Position numbers and translations under genes: made by a program. Below are positions 18,308 to 27,300 of a stretch of DNA of 64,000 nucleotides, one piece after another. How positions within the stretch are numbered: position 1 is the first letter of the stretch; each line of letters opens with the position of its first letter. A model generated the notes under the pieces. It was not told where the DNA came from, did not search any database, and saw only the letters and a list, made by a program, of their open reading frames with translations. Source of the stretch: Brevundimonas sp. (GTDB taxonomy: Bacteria; Pseudomonadota; Alphaproteobacteria; Caulobacterales; Caulobacteraceae); NCBI RefSeq assembly GCF_016742135.1, contig NZ_JACVCG010000002.1:1-64000 (forward strand), given 5' to 3'.

Positions 18308-19039
18308 ATGGGCCTGTCCTTTTCTTCTCTGACCGCCAGACAGCGCCGGGTCTCGCGCTGGGGCGGAGCCATGGCTGTGGTCCTGGTCCTGCACGGCCTG
18401 ATCCTGCTTGCCCTTAGTCGTTCGACACCGGCCCCGCCCGCAGCACCGCTGAGAATCGTCGACGTCTTCCTCTATGCGCCCGAGCCGCCCCCTCCGCCGC
18501 CGCCTCCGCCGACCGAGCCGGCCGCCGCGACCGGGGGAGGGGCTCCGGCCAGTCCATCCGTAATCCATCAGCCGCCCGAGCCGCCGCCCGAGTTGGAGCG
18601 CGAGTTGGTCGCCCCGCCTGAGCCGGCACCGGAGCCCACCCCTCAGGTGGGTATTGCGCCGCTTCCGACCCCTACGCCCGGGCAAGGGCTGGGCGGGCAG
18701 GGGACAGGCACGGGAACCGGCACGGGCGAGGGTTTCGGTCCGGGCAGCGGCAGCACCCCGGCGCGTCTTGTCGTCGGGCCGACCCTCGACCAGATCCGCG
18801 CGCACCATCCCGCCAATGCCCGGAGCCGCTACGGGCGTGTTGAATTATCCTGCATTATCCGTCTGGATGAGCGGCTGGAGGCCTGTCAGGTGGTCAGCGA
18901 GTCCCCTCCGGGGCTGGGATTTGGCCAGGCGGGCCTGGTCGTGTCACAATATTTCCGGTTCCGACCGCCGTCTGAAGGCGGCAGGCCCCAGCCGGGCCGC
19001 CGCATCGTGGTAGGAATTGACTTTGGGCGTCCCCGTTGA
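18308..19039 (+). CDS. TonB-like energy transducer
   Basis: TonB proteins carry proton-motive energy from ExbBD to outer-membrane receptors. The 243 residues have one N-terminal membrane segment (about 22-38, AVVLVLHGLILLAL), a Pro-rich periplasmic spacer (PEPPPPPPPPPTEP and further PE/PT runs to about residue 140) and a C-terminal TonB-like fold (YGRVELSCIIRLDERLEACQ, ending RIVVGIDFGRPR). The weak ribosome site leaves the exact start uncertain. It is inserted between adk and rpsM. Its partners are not in the window, but two secreted proteins with TonB-box-like motifs lie 2.6 kb downstream and a TonB-dependent receptor lies at 58 kb. Confidence 0.85.
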   Translation: MGLSFSSLTARQRRVSRWGGAMAVVLVLHGLILLALSRSTPAPPAAPLRIVDVFLYAPEPPPPPPPPPTEPAAATGGGAPASPSVIHQPPEPPPELERELVAPPEPAPEPTPQVGIAPLPTPTPGQGLGGQGTGTGTGTGEGFGPGSGSTPARLVVGPTLDQIRAHHPANARSRYGRVELSCIIRLDERLEACQVVSESPPGLGFGQAGLVVSQYFRFRPPSEGGRPQPGRRIVVGIDFGRPR

Positions 19040-19044
19040 CGCCC
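19025..19044 (+). terminator. Hairpin at the end of the TonB-like gene
   Basis: GGGCGT and ACGCCC pair around an 8-base loop and overlap the stop codon. No T-run; weak. Confidence 0.4.
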
Positions 19045-19060
19045 ATCGGTCCGCCAACCA

Positions 19061-19088
19061 TTGACGCAAGCTGAATCCCCTGTATAAG
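19061..19088 (+). promoter_or_regulatory. Promoter of rpsM-rpsK-rpoA-rplQ
   Basis: TTGACG (19061-19066), 16-base spacer, TATAAG (19083-19088), closely like the rpsJ promoter (both continue CA after TTGACG). The alpha operon therefore has its own start, needed because the TonB-like gene interrupts the block. Confidence 0.8.
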
Positions 19089-19113
19089 GCCCGCTTCCGC
19101 GAAGGGCGCGACA

Positions 19114-19138
19114 CGCTCCTGGTCTGTTGACCGGAGCG
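19114..19138 (+). promoter_or_regulatory. Leader hairpin before rpsM
   Basis: CGCTCC-T-GGTC pairs with GACC-GGAGCG around TGTT, a 10-bp stem with one bulge, 36 bases before the GTG start. A possible S4-type feedback site as in other alpha operons (inference). Confidence 0.5.
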
Positions 19139-19174
19139 GTTTCTGCGTCTGGAAACGCGTTATTGGAGATATTC

Positions 19175-19543
19175 GTGGCCCGTATCGCTGGCGTCAACAT
19201 TCCGACCAACAAGCGCGTTGTCATCGCGCTTCAGTACATTCATGGCATCGGCCCCGCCGCCGCCCGTGAAATCACCGAGAAGGTGGGCATCGAGGCCGCG
19301 CGCCGGGTCAATGACCTGACCGACGCCGAGGTCCTGCAGATCCGCGAGACGATCGACGCCGACCACACGGTCGAGGGCGACCTGCGCCGCGAAACCTCGA
19401 TGAACATCAAGCGCCTGATGGACCTGGCCTGCTATCGCGGCCTGCGTCACCGCAAGGGCCTGCCGGTCCGCGGCCAGCGCACCCACACCAATGCCCGCAC
19501 CCGCAAGGGTCCGGCCAAGCCGATCGCCGGCAAGAAGAAGTAA
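19175..19543 (+). CDS. rpsM: 30S ribosomal protein S13
   Basis: S13 bridges the 30S head to the 50S subunit. The GTG at 19175 gives 122 residues starting [14 protein letters not shown] in the usual place, with GGAG six bases before it; the longer frame from 19127 runs into the leader hairpin. The C-terminus has [20 protein letters not shown]. Confidence 0.97.
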   Translation: MARIAGVNIPTNKRVVIALQYIHGIGPAAAREITEKVGIEAARRVNDLTDAEVLQIRETIDADHTVEGDLRRETSMNIKRLMDLACYRGLRHRKGLPVRGQRTHTNARTRKGPAKPIAGKKK

Positions 19544-19559
19544 GAGAAAGAGCTGATCG

Positions 19560-19949
19560 ATGGCCAAGGACACGGGTCGCGTCAAACGCCGCGAGCGCAA
19601 GAACATCACCTCGGGCGTGGCGCATGTGAATGCCAGCTTCAACAACACCATGATCACCATCACCGACGCCCAGGGGAATGCGATTTCCTGGTCCTCGGCC
19701 GGTCACATGGGGTTCAAGGGCTCGCGCAAGTCGACCCCGTATGCGGCGCAGATGGCCGCTGAGGACGCCGGCAAGAAGGCCGCAGAGCATGGCGTGAAGA
19801 CGCTTGAAGTGAACGTCTCGGGCCCGGGTTCCGGCCGTGAATCGGCCCTGCGCGCCCTGCAGGCCGTCGGGATGACCATCACGACCATCCGTGACGTCAC
19901 GCCGATGCCGCACAACGGTTGCCGTCCGCCCAAGCGCCGCCGCGTCTAA
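19560..19949 (+). CDS. rpsK: 30S ribosomal protein S11
   Basis: S11 lies on the 30S platform. The 129 residues show [39 protein letters not shown] and the end [21 protein letters not shown]-like AAAGAG precedes it. Confidence 0.98.
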   Translation: MAKDTGRVKRRERKNITSGVAHVNASFNNTMITITDAQGNAISWSSAGHMGFKGSRKSTPYAAQMAAEDAGKKAAEHGVKTLEVNVSGPGSGRESALRALQAVGMTITTIRDVTPMPHNGCRPPKRRRV

Positions 19950-20035
19950 GGCCCGCTGAAGCATTCTTTTCCCGTTGGTCGGGTGGTTCGCAGTCGCGGA
20001 TCTTCCAGATCGACGAAACCCGTTCGAGGGACCCT

Positions 20036-21055
20036 ATGATCGAAAGAAACTGGCAAGAGCTGATCCGTCCCGAGAAACCGCAAATCGAGACCGGCACCGA
20101 CCCGCTGCGCAAGGCGCGCCTGGTGGCCGAACCTCTCGAGCGCGGTTTCGGTGTGACGCTCGGCAATGCCCTGCGCCGCGTGCTGCTGTCGTCGCTGCAA
20201 GGCGCTGCGGTGACCGCCATCCAGATTGACGGTGTGGTTCACGAGTTCTCGTCGCTGGAAGGCGTGCGCGAGGACGTGGTCGACATCGTGCTGAACATCA
20301 AGCAACTGGCGCTGCGCATGCACTCGGAAGGTCCGAAGCGCATGATGCTGAAGGCGACCGGCCCCGGTCCGGTGACCGCCGGTCAGATCGAGGTGCCCCA
20401 CGATATCGAGGTTCTGAACCCCGACCACGTGCTGTGCACCCTGGATGACGGCGCCTCGGTGCGCATGGAACTGACCGTCCAGAACGGCAAGGGCTATGTC
20501 GCTTCGGAAGCCAACCGTCCGGAAGACGCGCCGATCGGCCTGATCGCCGTCGACGCCCTTTATTCGCCGGTCAAGCGCGTCGCCTACCGCGTCGAGCCGA
20601 CCCGTCAGGGCCAGTCGCTGGACTATGACAAGCTGATCATGGAAGTGGAGACCAACGGCGCGGTCTCGCCGGTCGATGCCGTGGCCTATGCCTCGCGCAT
20701 TCTTCAGGACCAGCTGCAGATCTTCATCACCTTCGACGAGCCGAAGGCCGTGGTCGAACAGTCGGACGGCAAGCCCGAGCTGCCGTTCAACCCGGCCCTG
20801 CTTAAGAAGGTCGACGAACTGGAACTGTCGGTCCGCTCGGCCAACTGTCTGAAGAACGACAACATCGTCTACATCGGTGACCTGATCCAGAAGACCGAGG
20901 GCGAAATGCTTCGTACCCCGAACTTCGGTCGCAAGTCGCTGAACGAGATCAAGGAAGTGCTGGCGACCATGGGCCTCAGCCTGGGCATGGATGTGCCCAA
21001 CTGGCCGCCGGAAAACATCGAAGACCTGGCCAAGAAGTTCGACGACCAGATCTGA
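20036..21055 (+). CDS. rpoA: DNA-directed RNA polymerase subunit alpha
   Basis: The 339 residues start [20 protein letters not shown] at ATG 20036; an in-frame extension to 19919 overlaps rpsK and is not expected. The N-terminal dimerisation domain (to about 235; [20 protein letters not shown]) and the C-terminal UP-element/activator-binding domain (about 255-320; [20 protein letters not shown]) are complete. Confidence 0.98.
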   Translation: MIERNWQELIRPEKPQIETGTDPLRKARLVAEPLERGFGVTLGNALRRVLLSSLQGAAVTAIQIDGVVHEFSSLEGVREDVVDIVLNIKQLALRMHSEGPKRMMLKATGPGPVTAGQIEVPHDIEVLNPDHVLCTLDDGASVRMELTVQNGKGYVASEANRPEDAPIGLIAVDALYSPVKRVAYRVEPTRQGQSLDYDKLIMEVETNGAVSPVDAVAYASRILQDQLQIFITFDEPKAVVEQSDGKPELPFNPALLKKVDELELSVRSANCLKNDNIVYIGDLIQKTEGEMLRTPNFGRKSLNEIKEVLATMGLSLGMDVPNWPPENIEDLAKKFDDQI

Positions 21056-21164
21056 GTTCAACCCCTCCGCCCCCGGCCAGACGGCTGACGGAGCGGTTAG
21101 AAGGAAAAGGCCCAGGCCCGCCACGGAAATGTGCGGGAACCGGGACTGAGTAGGAGAGACCCCG

Positions 21165-21584
21165 ATGCGCCACGGCGCCGCCTATCGCAAGCTCGGTCGC
21201 ACGACCAGTCACCGCCAGGCCATGTTCGCCAACATGGCGGCCTCGCTGATCAAGCACGAGCAGATCACCACGACCCTGCCCAAGGCCAAGGAGCTTCGCC
21301 CCTTCGTCGAGAAGCTGGTGACCCTGGCCAAGAAGGGCGACCTGCACGCCCGTCGTCAGGCCATCAGCCAGGTGCGTGACGTGCCCCAGGTCGGCAAGCT
21401 GTTCGAGACCATCGGACCGCGCTATGCCGACCGCAACGGTGGCTACATCCGCATCATGAAGGCTGGATTCCGTCACGGCGACAATGCCGCCATGGCCGTC
21501 ATCGAGTTCGTGGATCGCGACACGTCGGCCAAGGGCCAGGACTCGGGCCCCGTGTTCAGCAGCGACGACGACGCCGAAGACTAG
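21165..21584 (+). CDS. rplQ: 50S ribosomal protein L17
   Basis: The 139 residues begin [20 protein letters not shown] and include [21 protein letters not shown] short acidic tail (SSDDDAED) follows. Last gene of the block, ended by a strong terminator. Confidence 0.98.
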   Translation: MRHGAAYRKLGRTTSHRQAMFANMAASLIKHEQITTTLPKAKELRPFVEKLVTLAKKGDLHARRQAISQVRDVPQVGKLFETIGPRYADRNGGYIRIMKAGFRHGDNAAMAVIEFVDRDTSAKGQDSGPVFSSDDDAED

Positions 21585-21610
21585 GGCGCCCTCAGCGGCG
21601 GATGGATTTG

Positions 21611-21639
21611 AAGGGCGGTGGAGTGATCCACCGCCCTTT
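21611..21639 (+). terminator. Terminator of the ribosomal protein block
   Basis: A perfect 12-bp stem AAGGGCGGTGGA / TCCACCGCCCTT with the loop GTGA and a further T. It also ends close to the convergent gene at 21642 and may serve both strands. Confidence 0.85.
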
Positions 21640-21641
21640 GT

Positions 21642-22565
21642 CTATTCAGCTTCGAGGGTGTCGGTGTCCGCGTCTCGCTGGGCCTGACGGCGTTCGCGGA
21701 ACATCAGGGAGGCCACGGCACCAGTCTGCTGATTGGGGTGGCGCTGGTTCATCTCGGAGCCATAGAGCGCCTCAAGATAGTCCTGATCCCAGTCGGTCAG
21801 TCCAAAGGCGATGTTCGGGTTGTCAATAACATTGAGGATGGTCGGAAAGCCCGAGATCTCGGCATCCGGATCGACCTGGGCGAAGGTGACCATGGCGACG
21901 AAGTCGGCCAGCTGCCTGAAGCTGAGCCCCTCGGCCTGATCGACGTCGATGATCACATAGGCGCGCAGCAGCCGGCTGGTGATCGGCGTCGTCAGGCGGC
22001 TCCCCCAGCTGTTGATCATTGGCGGGTCCATGCCCGGCAGGGCAACGGCGGGGCGACCGGTGTCCCGGGTGACTGGCATACTGACGTGCCACCAGCGCAC
22101 GGGGCTGTCGCGGGTCTGGAAGATTTCCAGCTGGGACGCCGGCCGTGCCGCGCCGGAATAGCGGGGTCGGAATGCGTTGGGACTGCGTTCGACCATCGCT
22201 CTCGCCAGGGTGGGGGCATCGTCGGTCGCGATGATCAGGACGTTCGGGCTGCACCCTGGCTCACCAACGGTCAGATTGAGACCCAACGCGACCTCGGAGA
22301 TCCGGTCTGCCATGGCCTGGGCGACATCGCCGCGCAGATTGACCACACCCACGCAGATACCCCATCGTTCATCCCAGCGGGCCGGGCCCCAGCCGGTTGC
22401 AGGGGCCGTGACGACGTCGACGAAGGTCTCGACCTGTTCGCGCAGAGGCATGCCCAGCACCACGATATCCTCGACCGTGGTCTCGGGTGTCTCCTGCGCG
22501 TGGGCAAACGAGGAGACCAGACCGGCAAGAAGGGCGACAGCGATGCCGGTGCATGAGAGGCGCAT
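21642..22565 (-). CDS. Secreted protein of unknown function, paralogue A
   Basis: The 307 residues start with a Sec signal (MRLSCTGIAVALLAGLVSSF, cleavage at HAQE). The mature N-terminus reads ETTVEDIVVLGMPLREQV, a motif like the TonB box and DIVV segment of TonB-dependent receptors, but no beta-barrel follows. The rest is a globular domain with GICVGVVNLRGDVAQAMADR, EPGCSPNVLIIATDDAP (one conserved Cys in each), RWWHVSMPV and LRAYVIIDVDQAEGLSFRQL. The tail is charged. It is followed upstream on the same strand by a close paralogue. I do not recognise a named family. Confidence 0.85.
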   Translation of the reverse strand: MRLSCTGIAVALLAGLVSSFAHAQETPETTVEDIVVLGMPLREQVETFVDVVTAPATGWGPARWDERWGICVGVVNLRGDVAQAMADRISEVALGLNLTVGEPGCSPNVLIIATDDAPTLARAMVERSPNAFRPRYSGAARPASQLEIFQTRDSPVRWWHVSMPVTRDTGRPAVALPGMDPPMINSWGSRLTTPITSRLLRAYVIIDVDQAEGLSFRQLADFVAMVTFAQVDPDAEISGFPTILNVIDNPNIAFGLTDWDQDYLEALYGSEMNQRHPNQQTGAVASLMFRERRQAQRDADTDTLEAE

Positions 22566-22586
22566 GACTGTTACCCCAAAGGTTGA

Positions 22587-23516
22587 TCACTCACCCTCAG
22601 CTTCGTCCAATTTGACTTCGCTGTCATCTTCGGCGCGCCTGCGCTCGCGGAACATCAGGGCAGCTACGGCCCCGGACTGGGCATTGGGATTCCGCTGGTT
22701 CAACTCGGCCCCGTAGAGAGAGCCCAGGTAAGACTGGTCCCAGTCTGTGAGACCGTAGGCGATATTCGGGTTGTCGAAGACATTGAGAATGGTCGAAAAA
22801 CCGCTGAGGTCAGCGTCGGGGTCGACCTGGGCAAAGGCGACCATGGCGACATAGTCGGCCAGTTGCTGAAAGCTGACGCCCTCAATCTGGTCGATGTCGA
22901 TGATCACATAGGCGCGCATCAGGTCGTTCTGGATCAGGGTCGTCAAGCGGCTGCTCAAAGCCCTGACGCGCGCAGGAGGGTAACCGGGCAGGCTGACCGC
23001 TATCCGTCCTGTCTCACTATGGACCGGCATGCTGATATGCCACCAGCGCACCGGTCGGTCCGTCTCTATGAAGCGCCGCAGCTGCAGTCGGGAGCGGGAG
23101 GACCCGGCATAGGGCGGGCGAAACGCATTGGGGCTGCGCTCGACAAGGGCTGCGGTGAGAGTGGGCGCATCGTCGGTAGCAATGATCAGCACATTGGGAC
23201 TGCAGCCCGGCTCACCGATGGGCAGGCCGAGCTCCAGCGCCACCTCTGACACCCGGTCGACCATGGCCTGGGCCGCATCGCGCTGCAGATTGACCACGCC
23301 GACGCAGATGCCGGACCGCGCACTCCAGCGGGCCGGCCCACGCCCGTGCGGTGGAGCGACCACGGTATCGGCAAAGGTTTCGACCTGCTCACGCAAGGGC
23401 GTGCCGAGGACCACGATGTCCTCGACCGGGGTCTCGGGCGTCTCCTGTGCCCGGGCGAGACCCGGCACCGCGCAGGCGAGGGCGAGCAGGGCGGCGACCG
23501 AAACCCTCGACCTCAC
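22587..23516 (-). CDS. Secreted protein of unknown function, paralogue B
   Basis: The 309 residues have a signal peptide (cleavage about ARAQE), then ETPVEDIVVLGTPLREQVET, the same TonB-box-like start as its neighbour. The two proteins are collinear and similar throughout (ICVGVVNL, EPGCSPNVLIIATDDAPTL, ERSPNAFRP, ADYVAMVAFAQVDPDADLSG, RFRERR-like end). Twenty-one bases separate it from paralogue A and 3 bases from the ABC permease gene upstream, so all four genes form one minus-strand unit. Divergence in the middle (residues 140-190) suggests an old duplication. Confidence 0.85.
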   Translation of the reverse strand: MRSRVSVAALLALACAVPGLARAQETPETPVEDIVVLGTPLREQVETFADTVVAPPHGRGPARWSARSGICVGVVNLQRDAAQAMVDRVSEVALELGLPIGEPGCSPNVLIIATDDAPTLTAALVERSPNAFRPPYAGSSRSRLQLRRFIETDRPVRWWHISMPVHSETGRIAVSLPGYPPARVRALSSRLTTLIQNDLMRAYVIIDIDQIEGVSFQQLADYVAMVAFAQVDPDADLSGFSTILNVFDNPNIAYGLTDWDQSYLGSLYGAELNQRNPNAQSGAVAALMFRERRRAEDDSEVKLDEAEGE

Positions 23517-23519
23517 GGT

Positions 23520-24401
23520 CTACTCCTTCGACAGATCCTGGCGGTTGAACCAGGCGATGGCACCGGCGGCGGGCAGGAGGGTCCAGAGGGCGATGCTGAT
23601 CCACGCCCTCACAGGTACATGGTCGGCCACGGCCGCGGCGGCCTCGCCTCCGCGCACGAGGTTCTTGATCGAGTCCAGCGCACCGCCCGGATTGATCAGG
23701 ATCGACAGCCAGCTGTCGGGCATGAAGCCCATCGGCGGCAACACCTGCATCGGCAGGAAGAACTGGGCGATCCCCAGAACCAGCGGCACGAACAGGGCCA
23801 CCAGCAGCGAGCGGGTCATGACGGCCGCCAGCAGACCGACCATGGTAAACTGCAGGATCCGCAGCAGCGACAGCCCTGCCAGCAGGAAGAACTGGCCTAC
23901 ATCCCCCGCGTCCATGGTGAAGGTCAGCCCCCGGTCGAAGACGGCGGCCTGGATCAGGTCGCTGAGGGTGCCCGAGATCAGCATGGCCAGCATGGCGACC
24001 AGAGACAGGCCGGTGACGACGGCCAGCTTTCCCAGCAGCAGGTTCGGCCGCGTGTTGCGCGCGCTGATCAGGCGCCAGGTCTCCCAGCGATAGTCACCGG
24101 CATAGACGGTGGCCGCCCCGATCAGGATGAACAACAGCACCAGTGCGTTGGACAGGTTGCCCGCGTTGGTGACCATGGCCTGGCCCAGATCCAGCGGGGT
24201 GGTGGCCATCATCTGGGTCAGTTCGGGCGGAGCCTCGGGGTCGGCGGCCAGCTTGGTGGCATTGGCGTCGATCACGAAGCTGCTGATGGCGCCCATGATG
24301 AGCATCAGGATCGGTGCGAAGAAAACGCTCCAGAACCAGGTCGTGCGGCTTTTGGAGAGGCGGAAGGCTTCCGCGCGGATGGCATCAGCCCACATGGTCA
24401 T
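23520..24401 (-). CDS. ABC-2 type transporter permease
   Basis: The 293 residues have six predicted membrane segments (first at TTWFWSVFFAPILMLIMGAI) with a large external loop, typical of ABC-2 permeases that export drugs, lipids or peptides. The ATG at 24401 (or 24395) overlaps the end of the ATPase gene. The cargo is unknown; the two secreted paralogues follow directly in the same unit, although they have Sec signals and so should not need this exporter. Confidence 0.85.
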   Translation of the reverse strand: MTMWADAIRAEAFRLSKSRTTWFWSVFFAPILMLIMGAISSFVIDANATKLAADPEAPPELTQMMATTPLDLGQAMVTNAGNLSNALVLLFILIGAATVYAGDYRWETWRLISARNTRPNLLLGKLAVVTGLSLVAMLAMLISGTLSDLIQAAVFDRGLTFTMDAGDVGQFFLLAGLSLLRILQFTMVGLLAAVMTRSLLVALFVPLVLGIAQFFLPMQVLPPMGFMPDSWLSILINPGGALDSIKNLVRGGEAAAAVADHVPVRAWISIALWTLLPAAGAIAWFNRQDLSKE

Positions 24402-25299
24402 GCTCCGGCGTCTGGATGGAACCCGTCTCGGTGAAAAAGACGCTCTCAAGGTCGGTGCCGACCCAGCGCGCCTCGTCGATGTCGATGCCCTGTTCGACCA
24501 GGGCGCGGATCAGGGCCGGGCCTTCGGTGCGGGCCACATTGGCGAGAAGGGCGGCGCCGTCCACCGTGCCGCGATCGCCCAGAAGGGTGGTGGCCTTGTC
24601 CAGCGGCGAGACCGACAGGCGCAGGCGCTCGCCCGTGGTGGTCAGCTCGGACACCGTGCCCTCGCGGACCAGCCTGCCCTTGTTGAGAATGGCGACGCGG
24701 TCGCAGACGCGCTGCACCTCCAGCAACTGGTGGCTGGCCAGCACGACCGTCAGGCCGTCGTCATGCGCCAGACTGCGGATCAGGGCGCGCATTTCCTGAA
24801 TACCGGGCGGATCCATGCCGCTGGTCGGCTCATCCAGAATGATCAATTCCGGCTCAGTGATCAGGGCGGCGGCGACGCCGAGCCGTTGCAGCATGCCGAC
24901 CGAAAAGCCGCGGACCCGGCGGTCTGCGGCCTCGGTCAGGCCGACCCGCTCCAGCCAGCGATCGGTGCGCGTCGTGTCGGACGTCAACCCATGGGCCAGT
25001 GACAGCCAGGTCAGCACCTGGCGCGCGCTCATGTACGGCGGATAGCGCGGCGTCTCGATCATCGAGCCCATCCGCCGCATGGCCCGGGGGTCGCGGATGG
25101 CCCCGCCCATGACGGTGGCCTCACCCTCCGTGGGTGCGATCAGGCCCAGCAGGATCCGGAACAGGGTGGACTTGCCGGCCCCGTTCGGTCCCAGCACGCC
25201 ATAGACGCCGCCCTTGGGAATGGTCAGGCTGAGACCATCCAGGGCTCTGACCGTGCTATAGGTCTTGGTAAGATTGCGGGTTTCGATGACTGCGTTCAT
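24385..25299 (-). CDS. ABC transporter ATP-binding protein
   Basis: The 304 residues start MNAVIETRNLTKTYSTVRAL at ATG 25299; longer starts lack support. It has Walker A LGPNGAGKST, a degenerate signature FSVGMLQRLG, Walker B LIILDEPTSGMDP and the switch His in VLASHQLLEV. It drives the ABC-2 permease encoded by the overlapping gene. The C-terminal 80 residues are an accessory region common in this subfamily. Confidence 0.93.
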   Translation of the reverse strand: MNAVIETRNLTKTYSTVRALDGLSLTIPKGGVYGVLGPNGAGKSTLFRILLGLIAPTEGEATVMGGAIRDPRAMRRMGSMIETPRYPPYMSARQVLTWLSLAHGLTSDTTRTDRWLERVGLTEAADRRVRGFSVGMLQRLGVAAALITEPELIILDEPTSGMDPPGIQEMRALIRSLAHDDGLTVVLASHQLLEVQRVCDRVAILNKGRLVREGTVSELTTTGERLRLSVSPLDKATTLLGDRGTVDGAALLANVARTEGPALIRALVEQGIDIDEARWVGTDLESVFFTETGSIQTPEHDHVG

Positions 25300-25453
25300 G
25301 CCGGGAGGGTGGACCGGCGGAGCGCCTTGCCGCAAGCCGGAAACCGCCGGTTGCAGATTAAGGATTCTCCATGGTTCGGTCATGCCTTGATGCCGTCCCA
25401 TTGCGGCGGTGCACTATCGATCCAGCCCGTCTGACGATTTCAGTGGATTGCCG

Positions 25454-26836
25454 ATGAAGTTCCCGTCTCTTGCTGTATCCGCCCTGGCCCTTGCCTTGAC
25501 CGCTTGCGGCTCGCCGGATGAGACCCGCGCCCAGGACAGTGTGTTCGAGCCCGCCGCCGAGCGTGCGGTCCCTCGCGATGCGGCCGAGGTCAAGGCCAGC
25601 TTTGCCCCTGTGGTGCGCTCCGCGGCACCGGCCGTGGTCAATATTTCGGCGCGCGGGGTCCAGACCTATCGCGATCCCTTCTGGGGCCAGTTCCGTCAAC
25701 AACCGACCGGCTCGGTCGGGTCCGGGGTGATCGTGCGGGCCGACGGTGTGGTAGTGACCAACACCCACGTCATCCAGGGCATGAATGAAATCGTCGTCGG
25801 CCTGAATGACCGCCGCCAGTTTACCGCCAAGGTCCTGCTGGCCGATGAGCGCTCCGACATCGCCGTCCTGCAGTTGCAAGGGGTCGAGGAGCCTCTGCCG
25901 GTGCTGCGGATCGATGTGGGCGAGGATCAGCAGATCGGCGATCTGGTGCTGGCCATCGGCAATCCCTTCGGCGTCGGCCAGACCGTGACGAACGGCATTA
26001 TCTCGGCGCTGAACCGGACCGAGACCGGCATTTCGGATTCCGGCTCCTTCATCCAGACCGATGCAGCCATCAATCCTGGCAATTCCGGGGGCGCCTTGGT
26101 CGACATGGACGGCGACCTGATCGGCATCAATACGGCGATCTTTTCGCGCTCGGGGTCGTCCTCGGGCGTGGGCTTTGCAGTGCCCGCCACCATGGTCCAG
26201 CGTGTCGTCGATGCCGCTCTGGACGGGGAAACCACGGTCGTTCGTCCGTGGCTGGGGGTTAAGGGTGAACCCCTGACGGCCGAGGAGGCCACGCGTATGG
26301 GCCTGGACCGGCCGCGCGGGCTCAAGGTCACCGATCTGTTCGCCAACGGACCGGCCGCCCGCGCGGGCATCCGACAGGGCGATGTGATCGTCGCCGTCGG
26401 CAATAATGAGATCAACGATCAGGGCGGGTTGAACTTTCGCATCGGCACCCGGGCCCCGGGCGACACCGTGGCGGTCACCCTGCTGCGTGACGGGCGCGAG
26501 CAACGCGTGAACGCGCGTGTCCAGCCCCTGCCGGGCGAGATCAACCTCGAGGCCGCTGTGGTCATCCGCGAGGGCGCCATGGCCGGGGCCCAGGTGCTGG
26601 CGCTTAACCCCGCCATCGCCGACCGCCTGCTGGGGGACCCGTTCGCGACGGGTGTGATCGTGACCCAGGCCCCCCGCAATTCGATGGCCTTCGCCCAGGG
26701 ATTCCGCAACTCTGACATCGTTCTCGCGGTCAACGACCGAGGCGTCACCACCGCGAATGCCCTGTCGGGGCTTCAGCGCGGCAGTCGCGTCGAGATCTTG
26801 CGGCGTGGTCAGCGGCTGAACGGCACCATGCGCTGA
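25454..26836 (+). CDS. Do-like (HtrA/DegP family) serine protease, lipoprotein
   Basis: A periplasmic quality-control protease. The 460 residues start MKFPSLAVSALALALTACG with the lipobox LTAC, so it is probably lipid-anchored. The trypsin-2 domain has the His in TNTHVIQG, the Asp in SDIAVLQ and the Ser in NPGNSGGAL. A PDZ domain follows (about 270-350, GLKVTDLFANGPAARAGIRQ), and a second, weaker PDZ-like segment ends the protein (TGVIVTQAPRNSMAFAQGF). The in-frame start at 25409 would bury the signal. Confidence 0.93.
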   Translation: MKFPSLAVSALALALTACGSPDETRAQDSVFEPAAERAVPRDAAEVKASFAPVVRSAAPAVVNISARGVQTYRDPFWGQFRQQPTGSVGSGVIVRADGVVVTNTHVIQGMNEIVVGLNDRRQFTAKVLLADERSDIAVLQLQGVEEPLPVLRIDVGEDQQIGDLVLAIGNPFGVGQTVTNGIISALNRTETGISDSGSFIQTDAAINPGNSGGALVDMDGDLIGINTAIFSRSGSSSGVGFAVPATMVQRVVDAALDGETTVVRPWLGVKGEPLTAEEATRMGLDRPRGLKVTDLFANGPAARAGIRQGDVIVAVGNNEINDQGGLNFRIGTRAPGDTVAVTLLRDGREQRVNARVQPLPGEINLEAAVVIREGAMAGAQVLALNPAIADRLLGDPFATGVIVTQAPRNSMAFAQGFRNSDIVLAVNDRGVTTANALSGLQRGSRVEILRRGQRLNGTMR

Positions 26837-26843
26837 TCGGGGC

Positions 26844-27257
26844 TCAGCGCCTGATCGGAGCTCCGATCGACCATGTATGGCCGAACGGGTCCATCAGCCG
26901 ACCATAGCGGTCGCCCCAGAATTGGTCGGCCAAAGGCATCACTGGAATGCCTCCGGCGACGATGGCGCGGTTCCACCATTCGTCGGCGTCATCGACCTGC
27001 AGGTGAAGCGCGATGCCCTCGGGCTTGATGTCCGGCGTCTGGCCGTATTCCGGAAACTCGTCGGACAGCATGATGACGCTGCCGTTGATCGTCAGCCGGC
27101 TGTGCATCAGGCGCTCACCGTCATCGGCCAGATTGCGGAACAGCTCCTCGGCGCCAAAGGCCGCGCGATAGAATTCCACGGCCGCCTGTCCACCCCGCGA
27201 GGGAATGGTCAGATACGGGATCAGTCCAATGGAGGTCGGCGGGGCGGTATCGGCCAT
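26844..27257 (-). CDS. VOC/glyoxalase-like protein (PhnB type)
   Basis: The 137 residues follow the PhnB pattern: IPYLTIPSRGGQAAVEFYRA, AAFGAEELFRN, MHSRLTINGSVIMLSDEFPE and a C-terminal DPFGHTWSIG. Enzymes of this fold bind a metal, but PhnB-type proteins usually lack a known reaction. The start MADTAP (27257) has GACAAAGGAC upstream on this strand. Divergent from rarA, whose start is 44 bases away. Confidence 0.85.
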   Translation of the reverse strand: MADTAPPTSIGLIPYLTIPSRGGQAAVEFYRAAFGAEELFRNLADDGERLMHSRLTINGSVIMLSDEFPEYGQTPDIKPEGIALHLQVDDADEWWNRAIVAGGIPVMPLADQFWGDRYGRLMDPFGHTWSIGAPIRR

Positions 27258-27300
27258 AAGTTGTCCTTTGTCGCGGGCGAGGCTGCTCCTACATAAGCGC

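Noticed and set aside
16265..18808. Open frame of 847 codons on the minus strand across secY, adk and the TonB-like gene
   Set aside because: It lies antisense to well-conserved genes, has no recognisable domains and a composition (Gln/His/Arg/Asp-rich) typical of antisense frames in high-GC DNA.
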